Source of the DNA: Hygrocybe punicea | Lineage: Eukaryota > Basidiomycota > Agaricomycetes > Agaricales > Hygrophoraceae | Assembly: GCA_963556145.1 (NCBI GenBank) | Contig: OY744468.1 | Location: 1,302,001-1,366,000 of the forward strand | Direction of reading: 5' to 3' | DNA length: 64,000 bases | In this document: piece after piece, positions 45,637 through 57,598 of the stretch | Position numbering within the stretch: position 1 is the stretch's first letter | How the letters are laid out: every line of letters starts with the position of its first letter | Notes under the pieces: model-generated | What the model saw: only the letters and a program-made list of their open reading frames with translations | Told to the model about the DNA's origin: nothing | Database searches by the model: none | Translations under genes and position numbers: made by a program

Positions 45637-47008
45637 CTAAAAATCCAGCTTTCTGGTGTTGGACCGCTCTCGTCGGTTCTTTTGGTTGTGCTCAATGGTG
45701 GGCAAGGTGATGACAGTGCCAGTGTTTGGATCTGTGATCATGACTTGTTGCTCTCTGTTTTTATAATCCTTTGTGAGGGCCTCGGAAAGTGTGAAGAATG
45801 GGCGGCCAATGAGAATCTCGTAGGGGGCGTCATTGATGACTTGGACCTGTAGGAATAGATCAACGTCGCCAAAGGTGAATTTGAGGTTAGCAATCCAGCC
45901 AAGGGTCACTTTTATTTGCTGACTGCATCCGCATCTTCATATTTTGGAGGCCGTAACCGAGTTTCTCCCAAATATCGCGTCGCATGCCGATGATCATAGA
46001 GCCGTTGTCGAGGACGCACTCAAATATGAACTTGCCATTGATGAGCAGGTAGACCACACAAAGAGGGACTGAGTCTTGGCCAACAACGAGTGGGACGTTT
46101 TCCTGACAATGTTGGCAGGTGCGGGTAGGGATTTTGGGTGTATGAAAGTGGAAGACCTCGACATTGTTACTCTCAGTGGTGACCTTTTTCGAAGTAGTGA
46201 GGTCCTTGATGTGACAATGGGTGTTGGACGACATGGCTAAGAGTTCTCATTGCAAAATGCAGACTTGAGAATCGAGCATGCGGTCAATGACAGATTTGGC
46301 GATACCGGGATATTTGATGGGGGCCTGGTAGCGGTATTGTGGGTGCAACGTGGGAAGGTTCTGGGGAGTGCGCAGCACGAAGGCGGTCGGCTCGGTTGGC
46401 TGCATGTTCGAAGGGGGGACTATGGTGATCAGCTGCTCGTTGATAGGTCTGGCTGTTTTCTTGGCGGGTTTCGTGGTGGGAACAGACATGGAAGCGGTGG
46501 GCGGATTGGGATACATCTCTCTAGACTTGCCTTTCACTTTAGTGGGGATCTCTACGCCGTCGAATCTCACCCATTTATGAAGCCGCTGCACTTCAGCTTC
46601 CAGAACCTTAATCTGTTTGTTGTTGTTGTCGATGTCGGACGTCGTGGACTGAAAGATGTCAGCATACTCAGTCATGACCTCTGGTTCATAGGTGGGTACT
46701 TTGACGGCAGAGACAAAGTTGGTTTTGACGTATGGCGGGGGGTCGCATTGGAATGGTTCTGTGGGGTTACGGGTAGGGGGAGCGCAGTTGCCGGGGTTCT
46801 GCGCATGCCACGCGTTGAAGTGATCCTTCATATTTTTGCCAACGATAGCCTTTGGAAGATACATTGCATTGGGCAACACGATGCAGCCGTGCTCGTTCTT
46901 GCGGCATATTCCATCCCAGGTGTACTGCTCGCAGATGGGACAATCGCATATACGATGGAACGGGTCGTCGCAAAAGAGGCAGTTAAAATTTGTGAACCCC
47001 TGTCCCAC
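45637..47008 (-). pseudogene. Ty3 zinc-knuckle and protease region
   Basis: 47008-46250 begins MGQGFTNFNCLFCDDPFHRI and holds a Cys/His knuckle (CLFCDDPFHRICDC), a Pro-rich linker and a coiled coil. A TGA at 46247-46249 follows (ILQ-stop-ELLAMS), where related elements read TQRELLSLS, so an Arg codon was probably lost. The same frame continues to 45887 with the aspartic protease strand ECVLDNGSMIIGM and RRDIWEKLG, then shifts frame into LGWIANLKFTFGDVDLFLQV and PYEILIGRPFF at 45909-45637. Protease would process Gag-Pol. Confidence 0.75.
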
Positions 47009-47304
47009 AGTGGTTGGCTCAGCCCTATTTGCACAAGGCTTTGGAGGGTTGTTTCATTCAGTGAGGGCTTGTGTGAGGATGGCTAATTGCTGTGAGATGA
47101 GACAAAAGAGGTCAGATATGTTGGGTTCGACCGGTTCCACTTTAGGAATGACCGGGTCATAGCGAGCGGGTGGCGGGTAGCGAGTGGCGGGTAGCGGGTG
47201 GTGGGTTCTATTGGAGTCGAGTACCGGATGGCGGCAGGCAATGTTGACGATAGACGAGAGACGGTGGATGGTTCGGCCGCGGTGTAGTATTTGTGCCTGG
47301 TCAG

Positions 47305-47994
47305 TCACGTGATCAGGTTCCCACGGTTTGACCTAGTCAGTAGCCTTCCAGATGTAGTAGTCAGTCCATCCTTCCTATCCAGTCGACCTTTCCCTCGAGT
47401 CCTGCGTGAGCCCCCGGAGTGATACCTCAGTACCACTCCAGCGGTTCTGGCCAGCAGGAAGTGGGTGCAGTTGTGGAAGTCCTGGAAGTTGTAAGGGTCG
47501 CTGTGGAAATGGTTCGGCTTCTGGTACTGCAGATGGGTTTTGATGTCCTTTTTAAGCTCGGCATGGAAGCCGTTCTCGTACACGATGTTGCGTTCTTGAG
47601 GAGAGATTCAACCCTTCTCTAGGAGGAATCCTGAGATCCGGATGAACTCGCAGTAGTATTCGCCAAGTTTGGCGCGAGTACGGATGCCATAACTGGTTTG
47701 GGTGTGGGTGAGATGGTCGAGATCCGCCATCGTGTACCAATGATCGTCTTCTGTGCCTAGGTATAGCACGAGAACACTCCTTTTGAAAGTCGCATAATTG
47801 GTGCCGGTCACGCTAGGCAAATTTGCCCAAAGCTCATAATCGCTAAGGGACACGTAGCGCAAGCTATGCTTAATGCGGCCTGCGTCGTTGAGGCCGGCAT
47901 CGGCAGCAAGTAGCTCGACTTCTTCAAAGAAGCAGCTTAGGTTGAGCAGGTTCCCATCGAAGGTCGGGGCCGTAGAATGACCGCGAGCGGGCAT
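47305..47994 (-). pseudogene. Ty3 Gag
   Basis: MPARGHSTAPTFDGNLLNLS at 47994 starts a capsid-like frame (CFFEEVELLAADAGLND, AGRIKHSLRYVSLSDYELW), typical of Gag in Agaricomycete Ty3 elements; it stops at 47608. A second frame, 47583-47305, continues with YENGFHAELKKDIKTHLQYQ, so at least one frameshift separates them. An upstream Ser/Pro-rich frame (48231-47998) ends in TGA just before this start and may be an N-terminal extension. Confidence 0.7.
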
Positions 47995-48523
47995 TTGTCA
48001 TGGGGTAACATGGGGAGCGGTAACGTGGGGACCGGTCGAAGTCATTGTTGTAATAGGATTTGGCTGAGATGAAATGGTTGTCGGGTGTACGATGGGCGGG
48101 TCGGGTAACATGGATGATAATGGCGTGGGTGAAGATGAGGACGGCAATGAGGACGAGGACGAAGTTTTCGATATCGAGAGCGAAGACATGGATGGAGGTT
48201 CTAACGAAGTTGAGGTTGGGGATGTAGGCAATGCGGGTGTCGAACTGAGATCGGATGAGTTGGGTGTTATTGTGATAATCGGTATATCGACCGATTCGAG
48301 ACTGTTGGATGAAAGATATAAGGGGGTGTTTGACCCTGAGATGAGTGGGAGATTGTTATGTCAAGCAAGGTGGTCGGGTACTAGCTGGAAGAAGTCGTCG
48401 TCGATTGTCGGGTCAAAGGCGGCTAAAGAGAGTTCTTGTTGAAGAGTTCTTCAAGGAAGATCTCGAAGATGACGGTCAGAAGGAGGGATATGGGAAGAGG
48501 AAGCTATGGTGGTGCTAGACTAT

Positions 48524-48541
48524 TCCTCGCGGTGGGCTCCA
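48524..48541 (-). other. Primer-binding site of Ty3 element
   Basis: TGGAGCCCACCGCGAGGA on the minus strand, two bases inside the LTR; identical to the site of the element at 3381-5927. It sets the orientation of the element. Confidence 0.75.
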
Positions 48542-48543
48542 GA

Positions 48544-49317
48544 TGTAGTGGCAAGGTCGGGGTGGCTGTGGAATAATGATCCTAACCTGTGGTGTCAGCG
48601 TAGAAGTGACTGGGAATAGTTTAGCAAGCTTCAAAGAAAAGATGGGAAACTAATAGTAAAAAGCCGCTGAGTAATACTACTAATAACTTTCGAAGCCAGT
48701 CTAAGCCAATGATGTCGGGTACGGCGGGTCGGGTGTCGGGTAATGAGGGACGTAGAGATAAAGACGGTAGAACGACGGGGAGAGTGTCGAGGAAACTGAT
48801 GAGTAATGTGTGTGATGGGTTTTACTGAGAGACTGATTCTCAGAGAGAGGAAATGGGGAAACTGATTTCTTATTTTGAGACGGCGCTTGGGCACCGTTTT
48901 TATACTACAAAATTCTCTATCTAGATTCAGACGAGAGTCCTCGGCCAATGAGAGAGAACAAAGAGAAACAGAAATAGGGAAATGAGAAGAGGGTTTCAAC
49001 GTGACGGTGACAGGAAAATGGAGGGGAAAGTAAATATCCACGAAAACGATCTAAAGATTCATACCTATCTCTGAAAGGATGAAGGGATGCATATATAAGG
49101 CAAGTCCGAAGTCGGGAATTGAGTCCGATGAGATCCATCTGCAATAATTGGGATTCCATGAGTTAAGGAGGTGGACCGACCAGGTACGTGAGTGGCCGTG
49201 CTAGTCGGTATGCATCAGGTTGCGTCGGGTTTGAGCGTGGATTGCTAGAGATGTCGGGTTTGAGCAGATTCGTGAGATATTGAGTTTATGGCCTCAGAGG
49301 GTCAAGGACCCTCTACA
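48544..49317 (-). repeat. Ty3 5' LTR (about 774 bp)
   Basis: Minus strand starts TGTAGAGGGTCCTTGACC and ends CCTTGCCACTACA, i.e. TG..CA ends, next to the primer site. With no second LTR in the window the outer boundary is inferred from the TGTAGAG start shared with the LTRs at 3381 and 5744. Confidence 0.6.
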
Positions 49318-50045
49318 ACAAACCACTTTGTCACTGTCAGAGTTGAATGGATCAGTGAAAGTGAGTAATATGTGCCCCCTGCAGGCAGAACAGAAGTATC
49401 AGTGGCAGCATGATGGGGGAAACATACGTTGAGGTTTTTTTTTGATGATATCAGATGTGAAATCTTGCATATTGTCGCGAGCAGACATCGTAGGTGGAAG
49501 TGGCTGAAGTACGATACTGCTACATTTCTAAACTAGGCATGTGAGAAAAAAAACGTCTCGTGACATTACATTCTGAGCCTGCTGTAATCATTGACAAGGC
49601 AGCAGAACCAAAGCTTGCACACCATTCATATACACATTGTTCAGCCTGGTGGTTCAAGGATTCGGAGTCAACAACGGACTGAAATATTAATAAATTTGCT
49701 TATGACACTGTGGACAGCTTGTTGAGAGACAATTTTGTGCTCAATCCTCGGACTACCATAGACTTTATTCTAAATGGCTTGCATAGCACTAACAGAATCC
49801 TCATCGCAGATGGTTCAAGGATTGTGATAACTAGCGACAACACGTATGTATGTCAGTACAAATATGTGGCGCCATTGATTGACATCTTGACAGCCCTGAG
49901 GGAGGTGAGCATTGGACCATTTGGAATGGGTGTGGCTGGCACCCTGGGGATCGGCCTTGATACGCTTTACAGGGGGGGCACTTTGTTCAACCTTGACGAG
50001 TGACTGGATGAACACTGGTTAGATTGGAGAGGGATGTAAATGGAT
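49318..50045 (+). other. Stretch with one unrecognised open frame
   Basis: The frame 49710-50003 (VDSLLRDNFVLNPRTTIDFI, LIADGSRIVITSDNTYV) is protein-like but no domain is recognised and its borders are unclear. The rest of the stretch shows nothing, including no recognisable TSD for the Ty3 element. Confidence 0.3.
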
Positions 50046-51065
50046 TTACATTACCAAGCTAGTAACTCTCTTATTCCCTTTGATGGGGCTGGACATAGCA
50101 GCCTCACGCTCGGCACTCTCATCCTCGTCAAATAAACCCCCAATCTCATTGAAGCCTTCGGGCGTTGTGCTAGGCGGCTTTGATGCACCCGAAAGTGCTA
50201 CTCTGCCACTAGAAGTTGTCCTCGATTTCGTAGTTGCACCGGTGCTAATGGCAGTAAGTTTGGAGGTGCTAGTGGGAGCTTTGGATTTCAACTTTGAGGC
50301 CCAGCTGCCCTTCGAGGTGACTTTCATATTGGGTCCTGTAACCTCTGTCACCCAATCTTGGATGAGTCCAGCTGTCTTCGCCTTGTTGGACGTAGAAAGC
50401 CTGAGAATATATAAAAAAAGTGTGGTGTCGTCAAGAACAAGCATAGAGCAGGCTACAATAAACATGTCGCACTTGGATTGATTGTTGATGTCATTCCCAT
50501 CAACATGAGTCACATCACAAGACTTTAGTATACTTCATAAGACAACACAAACTCAGAAGTGAAAGATAACTTACCTCTTCTTTCCCACTGGTGGGCGCCT
50601 TTCGTGCTGTGCTAATTTTTTGCCTCACTGAGGCTTTGGCCTTTTTGTCTTCGGCTGGTCATTCTCATGATCAGTGAGATCTGCTAGGACCTCATCTTGT
50701 ATCTCCTGCCAGTCAGGGGGGGACAGAGCTGACTCGTTTTCAACTGGATCAATGTTGTCAGCAGTCTTGACAAGTGGGAGATGAGTACTGGTACAGCAGA
50801 GAGGACAAGGTACAGGCCAAATTTGGCCACTGGTGAGTTGCTTGTGGGAAGCATCCTCAATGGCCATCTTATCTTCAAGAGCAGCGATGCGGGCAATTTT
50901 TGCTTGTTCTTCAATTTTTTTTTGTTCTTTGGCTTCTGCCTCAAGTGCCCTGGCTTCTGGCATCTCCAATTTGGTTCATCGCTTTCGTTTTGGCACTTGT
51001 TCACCTGGATGTTTATCAGCATTAGCAGTGCATGTTGCAATATGTGTCTGAGCAGGCGCAGACAT
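50046..51065 (-). pseudogene. Decayed hypothetical protein, basic coiled coil
   Basis: Minus frame from ATG 51065 (MSAPAQTHIATCTANADKHP, GEQVPKRKR), interrupted by TGA at 50978-50976, continuing in frame TKLEMPEARALEAEAKEQKK, KIARIAALEDKMAIEDASHK. This is a pattern I know from basidiomycete orphan proteins, which read KRRTKAEM at the stop position, so Arg CGA to TGA is likely. A frame change near 50640 then gives SVRQKISTARKAPTSGKEE, an intron, and the C-terminal part RLSTSNKAKTAGLIQDWV, PEGFNEIGGLFDEDESAE to 50046. Function unknown; divergent from the Plavaka fragment next to it. Confidence 0.5.
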
Positions 51066-51253
51066 TCTGGTGATGGAAGTTGGGAGAAGGTTCGTAAATT
51101 TTGCACAGTTGAGTCCCCGCTTGTCATGTTGATTGATGAGATCTCATACTATATTAGTCACCGCTTTCAAGTTTGCCTTTGTCCGGCGCATTCACGTTAT
51201 CGCAGGCCGCTGCCTTCCCCATTTTCCTGTTCTTTTTTCTCATGGCACTTAGT

Positions 51254-52552
51254 ATGAAAACAACAGCAAAGCCTCCACGGCTCCACAATCCTCGCCACCT
51301 ACCATGTATCTTTGTTGGCTGTAGGCGGTGGTTCTGAAATTGGGCTGGCCTCACAAATCATGTTTGTTCACAACATTCCCACAAATCCACCCCGAGTCCT
51401 GCACATCCCCATCAACCACAAAATCATCCATCATCGCCAATTCCTGGATCAGAAAGTGATGATATTGACATGTATGAATTTGACCACCTGAGAGGGACCC
51501 CTCCCACCTCTCCAAATACCAATGTCCCTGATCTTGACAGCGATAATGATTTGGATCCACCATCTGAGGTCAATGTGTCTGAATTCAATGGAGAGACCCC
51601 TCCTGCCAATATCCCTGATACTAATGGCAATAATGATTCAGATCCACCCCCTGGTGACTCAGAAGAGAGTCACTCACATAATCCCAACCCATCCGCAGCT
51701 ATGAAAAATTTCCACCCTTTTATTAACAGTGAGTTGTGCTGCAGTTCTGGTTCTCATTGCTCAACTGAGAAATTTATCACAGGAAGGCCCTGTGATGAGC
51801 ACAGAAACTACCTAGCACCGGATACACCTCCCCCTCCTCATCATGCTCATTCTAATCCTGAAGACTGGACCCCCTACTCTGACCGAACCAGTTTTGAAAC
51901 TGTGGAGTTTCTATACTCTCGTGTACAAATGTCTGCAGGCAATATCAACACATTACTGGACCTTTGGGCATCAACACTATTTAAACACGATGATCAACCA
52001 CCTTTTCAAGACACTAGTGATGTATATGACACAATTGATGCAACACCGCTTGGCGATGTCCCTTGGGAAATGTTTTCAATGCGATACAATGGGAACATTC
52101 CTGATGGTGATGTGCCATCATGGATGAATGATGAGTTCCATGTTTGGAACCATGATCCCTGTACCATCATACAAAACATGCTGGCCAATCCTGATTTTGA
52201 TGGTGAGATTGACTACTCACCATTCTGCGAAGTCGAGGAAGATGGTGAGCAACAGTATCAAGATTTCATGTCTGGAGATTGGGCGTGGCAGCAGGCAGTA
52301 AGTGGCAATCATTTTTTTACACATATGCATTTCTTACTCGGGTATCAAGGATATTATTACTAATGATCCCACCACTCACAGTGCAATGTTCATTCCTATG
52401 ATCCTTGGAAGTGATAAAACTACTGTGTCAGTTGGTACCAGCAATAATGAATACTATCCCTTATATGCATCTATTGGCAACATTCACAATAATGTGTGCC
52501 ACGCGCACTGCAATGCCCTCACACTCATATGGTTCCTCACTATTCCAAAATG
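51254..52552 (+). pseudogene. Plavaka transposase, N-terminal fragment
   Basis: ATG 51254 leads into a C2H2-like finger (CIFVGCRRWF-stop-NWAGLTNHVCSQHSH) broken by TGA at 51335-51337. The frame continues with FHPFINSELCCSSGSH, NSEDWTPYSDRTSFETVEFL-type sequence, SAGNINTLLDLWASTLFKHD, DATPLGDVPWEMFSMRYNG and QQYQDFMSGDWAWQQA, then an intron at about 52298-52350 and IPMILGSDKTTVSVGTSNNE, ALTLIWFLTIPK. These are Plavaka N-terminal blocks. Similarity stops at 52552, 50 bp before the Helitron end; the rest of the transposase is absent here. Confidence 0.8.
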
Positions 52553-52602
52553 AAAGTCTGTCTGTGAATACTGTAGCATCCAACTAAACCAGATCTAGCT
52601 GA

Positions 52603-52655
52603 CTAGTGGGGTGTGGGCCATTGCTTTGCATGGCATGTTACTCGTCCCTTCTTTT
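52603..52655 (-). other. Helitron 3' terminus (hairpin and CTAG)
   Basis: Minus strand: AGGGACGAGTAACATGCC, a GCCAT..ATGGC hairpin, CCCACACCCC, then ACTAG followed by host T. CTAG plus T and a nearby hairpin are canonical for Helitron 3' ends. The same terminus, with one or two differences, closes the nested Helitron at 63465 in the other direction. Confidence 0.8.
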
Positions 52656-52671
52656 AGCAAGAGAACACATA

Positions 52672-55600
52672 TTAAGATTGAGCATATATAAACAGTACAG
52701 CATTATTACCATTACATGACAATAAATTAATATTTGAAAAGTCATCTATATCACCTTCATTAATACAAATTGATCTGGTTGATATACCATCATGAAACCA
52801 TACCATACTGTTGATGAATATGCGGGCAGTAAAATGTGCATCACCAAAGTACACAATTCCTCTCAATGTGTAAGCAGTGGATATGTCATCAATTGACAAG
52901 TTTATAACTTGACTAATTATTAAATTCTCAATAGAGTCAACTGTAAACATGATTAGAGGTGGAATTTTGTTAAATGCAATAAATTTAGTAATCTCTCCCC
53001 AACACAATTGACATTTGTGCCGTTGTCTATTAACTATGATTTGAGCAAGACATGTTGAGATTGTTCCAGAAAATGAATATGAACAATGAAAGATGGCGTC
53101 ACATCTATCATTTTCCAGAATGGTTATGTTTTCACAATTGATACATTTAAGACAAGTTGAAGTCATTGGTTCATTTGCTTTCATTATATAATGGGCCAAA
53201 TCACTTATGGCAATGCCAACTTGACCATAAGGAAATATTTCGGGTTTATCTTGATGCAATAAATGTCTGATTGTATTTCTAACTGTTTCTAAATCTGTTG
53301 TGTGATTCTTGGATTGTTTGAATCCTAAGCTCAAAATCTTTAATATTTCATTGATGCTATTGAATCTTTTTTTCCAACTTGATGGATCTTCATTCCATAT
53401 TGCTAGTAATATTGTAAAGAGTGAATCATAAGCACAGCTCCAATCTTGCGCATCCCATATAAACCCTTTTGGTTCATTTAATTCAATAGTACTTGTTTTT
53501 CGTCTTTTTTTCACTATGGAAGATGAACTTACAACTTGTTGTAATTTTCGTTTTTTATTTTGCAATACATTGGCCATCGAATTTTTATGAGTGACAGTGA
53601 TTGGAACAGTTCCTTTTGCAGGAACAAAGTTGAGGTTTCTGAAATCTGCCTTTTGATTTTTGTTCATATGTTTAATTAATTGCCATGGAGAGGGCTGTGT
53701 TGTGTATTGATTTAGTTGCTCCGTGGCTTTCCATGCGATAGCATGATGAATGTTTTTTGGAATATATGACTTTCCTTTCCATTTTCTAAATTGATCAATG
53801 ATAGAATTTCGCTGATCTCCCTTGACATGGTCTGGTAAGAGTCCTTGATATTTCAGTTTGGTAATCTCATCAAGCAGTTCTAATTCTCTGAATTCCTGCC
53901 TGAGATATCCAGAAGCACCCCCAGTAATTACTTTAGGATCAAAGCCTTGCATGATGATAGTTCCTGCTGCAGAAGCACTTCTTGATAAGCAAGTATAATA
54001 GGATTGGTGGTTTCTACAACTACTGAGGTTGACTACATTGTTAGGACGAGTGCGTCCTTGACATGCATAATCAGTCATTGCAAAATTAGGTAGTACCAAC
54101 ACTTGTTCTCTTGACAAAGATATCACATCATCATTGGGTAATGAGCACATGGTGGAAGTGACATGTTTTGTAATCGGCACAACATTTTCAGGAAGTCCTT
54201 CTATGTTAATTTTTTTTGGAGGATTCAATAATCTGACAAATAAAGTGTCCAGTACAGTTTGTTGCTCAGGACCTATTGCACTCTGCCAACCCACAACCAT
54301 GCCCTCTGCTCCTTTGGTAATGCAACACTCTGTTGCATCATTGTTCCTCAGCATCACTGGCATGCCTACACATAAGTCCAATCTTCCTGGTATATGATCA
54401 GAGGATGATGCATGTGGTTGGCTCCAAAGTAGCTTTTGGAGTGAAGGTTCCAATATCTTTGTGTGTCGAATAGGATCCAAAATTGTTGACATGTGATGAG
54501 ATTTTCTTTTGCTATTGGAACTAGTAGGATCATTCCATCTGTCTATGGAATAGAATGATGTTAATGGTCTCCTATTTTCAGCAGCAAAACGTTGAATACC
54601 AAGTTCATTGATTTTGTCTTTTTGTGCATTCAATGCAGTTATAACTGACACATTCCTGAATTTCTTTTGGGCTAATTTTGGATCATTTGGACCTTTTCCT
54701 GCAACACGAGTACGAAGAAAAGCAATATATTTGGGAGTACATGCTTTGTATCTCATGTTTTCCAAAGCAAGCCTCAGTTGGACATCTTCTTCTGACTGAT
54801 TGGTTTGTCTCATATTTTCACGTAATATAACAACTGTTGTTATTTGATGCCAAAGAGCTTTGCCTATAGCCGCTTCCTGATTTGCTATAGTTTGACTGGA
54901 ATTGATTTGGACACCAACGGTTCCAGAGTATAAAGGAGCACCACTCATAGCTGGTGGAAGTTGGCCAAAATCTCCTGCAAATATCATATTAATGCCACCA
55001 AAGGGTTCATCATAAACACCACGTGCTTTTGCACACTGAGCACTGATTTTATACATATCTCTGCAAGATAACATTGACACCTCATCAATGAAAATGTAAT
55101 CCACACCATCAAGATTGGCATGTACTTGTGCAAGGGAACGAGATGATCCTCCCTGATTAATTCCAAGAATGGAGTGATATGTGGATCCATTTACAAGGGC
55201 CGCAGCACCACCGGTTGGTGCAAGAACCACAAATCGATGATTTTCGTTGTGTTTACCAAAAAAACTAGTCAATGCTTTGATGACTTGTGATTTCCCTGTG
55301 CCTGCCATCCCACCAAGATACATGCGTAGCTTATCAGAACCGTTAATCAAGGTAGAGTGATTCGCAATGATATGAAATGCTCTCTTTTGGTCAGTGTTCA
55401 ACTTGTAATCATTGATAGTTACATCAATAAGATGACGATCAGCTCTGTTTGCAGGAATAAACATATGGTTGATGTATGCTGCATCCACTATCTTGACATC
55501 ATTATATTGAAAATTTCCCAATTTATTTATGGTTGCTGTGTTTGTTGGTAAATTTTTATTTCTGTCATCGATGATTTCCTTTTTCTTTGCAAGGACTGCA

Positions 55601-57598
55601 GTTCTCCACAATTTTGCTGATTGTACTACAGGTGGTTCTATAGGTATCAACGGTCCTATATCTGGGGTACCATCAATACAATCATCGAGCCACCCTGACC
55701 TTTTCAAAGTTCTTTCAGCTATCAGCATTTGATCTTTCCTCTTTTGTCCTTTTTGACCAAGTTTCAGGAGTATTTCTGTGTCATTATTGTCTTCATCAAT
55801 ATTGTTGTTGAAGTCGTCGCCATTAAATGCAAATTCAGCATTGTGCATGTTATCCAGTTCATCAAGACCGTTTGAGGTCGCCCATGAATACCTTATATTT
55901 GCAGTATTATTCTTCTGACGTTTAGCAGAGAAATCATCTCTTGCATCCAAACATTCATACCGCAGACCAAAGTATTTCATGATCTCTAGTTCTTTTTTAG
56001 AAAACTCGTGGTCTATAAAAGCATTATCCCATGTTTGTAATTTACTTTTGAGTTCTTTGCCACTTCTCCATGGCTTGAAAAACGTTAACATTGTACAACA
56101 ATAATATTCTCAATCACCACGGTCAGCCCTTGGCAAAGTGTTCGGAATAAAATTAGGAACTATGAAAGGATCATTCCCTTTCATTTTGGCATGGTGGGTA
56201 AGATATTGTGGATGATTGGAATGTAAAGTATAATCATTTTCAAATTTTGTCAATTTATTAAGATCAACTTCATTTGTTTTATCAGCTATTTCTGTGCCTG
56301 CATGTCTATTCAAACTATCAGGTTTTGGAATTTCATCTATCTCCATGAGTATATCATTATCAACGACATCAGACAAGTTGTCATCACTGGAATAGTCAAC
56401 ATTAGTAGGTTCAGTGCAAGAGTCAGACAAATCATCACAGCCTAGATTGTCAAAAATTTGGTTTTGCACTGGTTCTTTTCTGGCCCTTTTGGTCTTTGTT
56501 TTGGTGCGTCTTTTCTTTGGTTCCATAGTGGCAAGATGTATCCAGTCATACAGTGATACATTATCATACAAGGCGGGTCTGAACATATAATTATTTACTT
56601 TGGAAAGTCCAATGTATGCGCCATTATTCTTACCAATAACAACCTTTTGTGCATTATTTTGGTCTTCACATATATTAGGAATTTCTTCATCAGACCATGC
56701 ACTGATAACCTCTTTAACATAAGATCTCCAAAAGAATGGCACGAATTTATGACTGGTGTAGTGATCAGGATTTCCAAGGACATATAATGAAGCCATTGGA
56801 GCACCAATTTCCATTTTGGAGGTGAGTGAATTGACTATTTGTGTAAACAGCTTTCTGACTTTGTCTTTTCTTTTTAGGTCGCCACCAATCATTTCGGAAT
56901 TCTTATCAAAAATACTTTTTATCACTTCAAAAATGCTATAGGTCTTCAAGGAGAATTTTGTAATATAATCTGTTATGTATGCAACTATGGCCTTTATAGC
57001 AGTACCTGATAATAAGCTGGTCACATCAGAATTGCATCGTAGCATATATGTAACTTCAGGTGTCACCGTGTTCATCCAAGGTTCACCATGCTTGAGGTTG
57101 AGAGCACCAGTGTTAGGTTCTACAAAAGTTTGTTGAAAGATATCACGGGGAAATCGTCGTTTACATTCACCTTTCGAATTAAGACAGTATGGCTTTTTTT
57201 TGCCATCATGCCTGTTATGTACATTTAATCGCAATAAAAGATCATCTACAACATCTTGAAACCTTTGCCACCATGTTGATCTTTTGTTGTGATATTGACA
57301 ATTCATGGAACAATTATATGATGGTGGATCTGGCATGACACATGTTGGTGGTTGATATTCAGGTTTCGACATTGTCTGTTCCATTTTCTGTGATACCTCA
57401 TCTTTAGAACCTGTCATGAATTGTCCTACACACAAACTTTCCAAATATTCCACTAATCTTTTCTGAAAGTCAGAATTTTCACCCATAATTTTGTCACATA
57501 TTTCCTGAGGTGTAAGGCATCCCTTTATCCACAACAGCATATGAAGATGCAAGGTAAGACGTCCTTGTTCCTCTACCGTTGCATAATAACCTGATGTG
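52672..57598 (-). pseudogene. RepHel: HUH Rep, PIF1 helicase and protease-like tail
   Basis: Minus strand from the insertion point at 57598: TSGYYATVEEQGRLTLHLHM carries the HUH motif (HLHML), and AYITDYITK near 56970 the two catalytic tyrosines. A TGA at 56112-56110 (RADRGD-stop-EYYC) lies in frame; relatives have GDREYYC. From 56091 the helicase follows: GGMAGTGKSQVIKAL (Walker A, near 55300), DYIFIDEVSMLS (Walker B), LPPAMSGAPLYSG, LVLPNFAMTDYACQGRTRP, SYYTCLSRSASA. After about residue 850 comes WDAQDWSCAYDSLFTILLAI and, near the end, FGDAHFTARIFINSMVWFHD, resembling the Cys and His boxes of a papain-fold deubiquitinase-like protease. The protein nicks, unwinds and transfers the element. 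Confidence 0.85.

Larger units (their letters stand above)
43618..49317 (-). mobile_element. Ty3-type LTR retrotransposon, truncated at its 3' side
   Basis: Minus-strand order: 5' LTR (49317-48544), primer site, gag, zinc knuckle, protease, reverse transcriptase start, then an abrupt end at the satellite repeat (43617). RNase H, integrase and 3' LTR are missing from the window. A 620-bp MITE sits in the RT. Several stops and frameshifts show it is dead. Confidence 0.8.
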
